A DNA stretch of 5,797 bases from an uncultured Synergistales bacterium (GTDB taxonomy: Bacteria > Synergistota > Synergistia > Synergistales > Aminobacteriaceae): contig CAJOED010000148.1 of assembly GCA_905233335.1 (NCBI GenBank), positions 1 to 5,797 on the forward strand. Direction: 5' to 3'. Below the pieces are notes generated by a model. It saw nothing but the letters and a program-made list of their open reading frames with translations. It made no database searches and had not been told where the DNA came from. Below are positions 5,187 to 5,797 of the stretch, piece after piece. The position numbers and the translations under genes were made by a program. Within the stretch, counting starts at the first letter, position 1; each line of letters opens with the position of its first letter.

Positions 5187-5797
5187 TCTGCTCCTTGCGC
5201 TTGTGGCTTTTCCGTGCAGTGTATACGCTGAAGATGCCGTTGGTTTTCTCGCACGCCTGAAGACGACCCCTGAAGAGTTCTTCATGCTCATGAAAAATTC
5301 GTGGGCCTCAAAAGGCTGGGTCATTCTCGGAGGGGATCACTCGACGAGCACGGCGAAATTCTACGATACGTTGATGCTGATGCAGATGGCTCTCAACAGG
5401 GGCGAAATTGCAGAGATGATACTCCCTGACTTTGCCGCAGAATATCTCGTGAAGGTGAACGATAAATACACTCCGTCATGCATATCAAGTTCCGGGAGCA
5501 TGAATTTATGTTTCGGCTTCATGAAGGAAAATGCAGCGTTGCGGGACAAATGGGACAATGCGTTAGTCTCCATGAGAAATGATTACACGCTGGCGGGGCT
5601 TTACCAGAAATACATAAAGAACTTCCCTGAAGACGACAGCTACAGCTACATTTACGGCACCGGCAGGAACAGCAGGAAGGACACTCACGCGGTGAAATTC
5701 GAGCGTTTCCGGGACGCACCGACCGTCAATGTTGCAGTAACAGGAGATCTTCCGCCTGTTGATTTTGTTGCGGAGGACGGACTTCCGGCGGGTTACA
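5170..5797 (+). CDS. Second secreted solute-binding protein of the swapped type, 3' end outside window
   Basis: 209 complete codons are visible with no stop. Residues 1-20 form a signal peptide ending VYA before EDA. The same layout as the upstream protein follows: KFYDTL (63-68), MALNRGEIAEMILPDFAAEY, CFGFMKENAALRDKWDNA, a YTLAGLYQKYIK segment, then VAVTGDLPPVDF (188-199) and DGLPAGY at the edge. The N-terminal module is 21 residues shorter before FYD than in its neighbour. The connecting segment between the halves is longer and rich in Tyr, Ser and Gly. It starts 2 bases after the upstream stop with no convincing Shine-Dalgarno site, so translational coupling is likely. The pair probably serves one uptake or sensing function in the periplasm, but the ligand is unknown. 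If it keeps the family layout it should end about 110 residues after VAVTGD. Confidence 0.8.
   Translation, partial: MKKFLCLLLALVAFPCSVYAEDAVGFLARLKTTPEEFFMLMKNSWASKGWVILGGDHSTSTAKFYDTLMLMQMALNRGEIAEMILPDFAAEYLVKVNDKYTPSCISSSGSMNLCFGFMKENAALRDKWDNALVSMRNDYTLAGLYQKYIKNFPEDDSYSYIYGTGRNSRKDTHAVKFERFRDAPTVNVAVTGDLPPVDFVAEDGLPAGY

Overview
The window looks like a chromosomal segment of an anaerobic, diderm bacterium. Evidence is a two-cluster ferredoxin-type protein, a flavodoxin remnant, secreted solute-binding proteins, strong Shine-Dalgarno sites, consensus-like -35/-10 boxes and CCA-encoding tRNA genes. The protein style reminds me of gut or rumen Synergistota, or less likely Negativicutes, but this is an impression and the sequence does not prove it.

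Layout from left to right. (1) Positions 1-1182, minus strand: a nearly complete GT4-family glycosyltransferase, cut by the window edge. Its coding sequence carries an uninterrupted run of eleven G (544-554), in frame here, and a one-base gain or loss would stop translation almost at once. (2) Positions 1263-2801, plus strand, divergent from it: a small flavodoxin gene broken by a 4-base tandem duplication, overlapping by 13 bases a DUF362 protein with two 4Fe-4S motifs. This is a likely redox pair whose flavodoxin half is frame-disrupted. (3) Positions 2871-3032, minus strand: tRNA-Glu(UUC) and tRNA-Lys(UUU), transcribed Lys first from a near-consensus promoter at 3051-3079. (4) Positions 3033-3310: a leader region with a possible plus-strand promoter that shares the palindromic -35 box TTGCAA with the tRNA promoter, and with diverged repeated boxes. 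(5) Positions 3311-4225: a phage-type P-loop ATPase (AAA_24/Sak4-like). (6) Positions 4259-5797: two tandem secreted solute-binding proteins, the second cut by the window edge.

The most unusual protein architecture is in the last two genes. Both appear to carry the type-3 solute-binding fold (SBP_bac_3) in swapped order, with the C-terminal half first and the N-terminal half last, as in a circular permutation. The first protein stops right after the FSDPYY segment, so its two halves together could make one complete fold. It also seems to lack the arginine that usually holds the amino-acid carboxylate. No permease or ATPase component of a transporter is inside the window.

No insertion sequence, CRISPR array or rRNA was seen. 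Gaps between genes are short except 3033-3310, which is described in the features.
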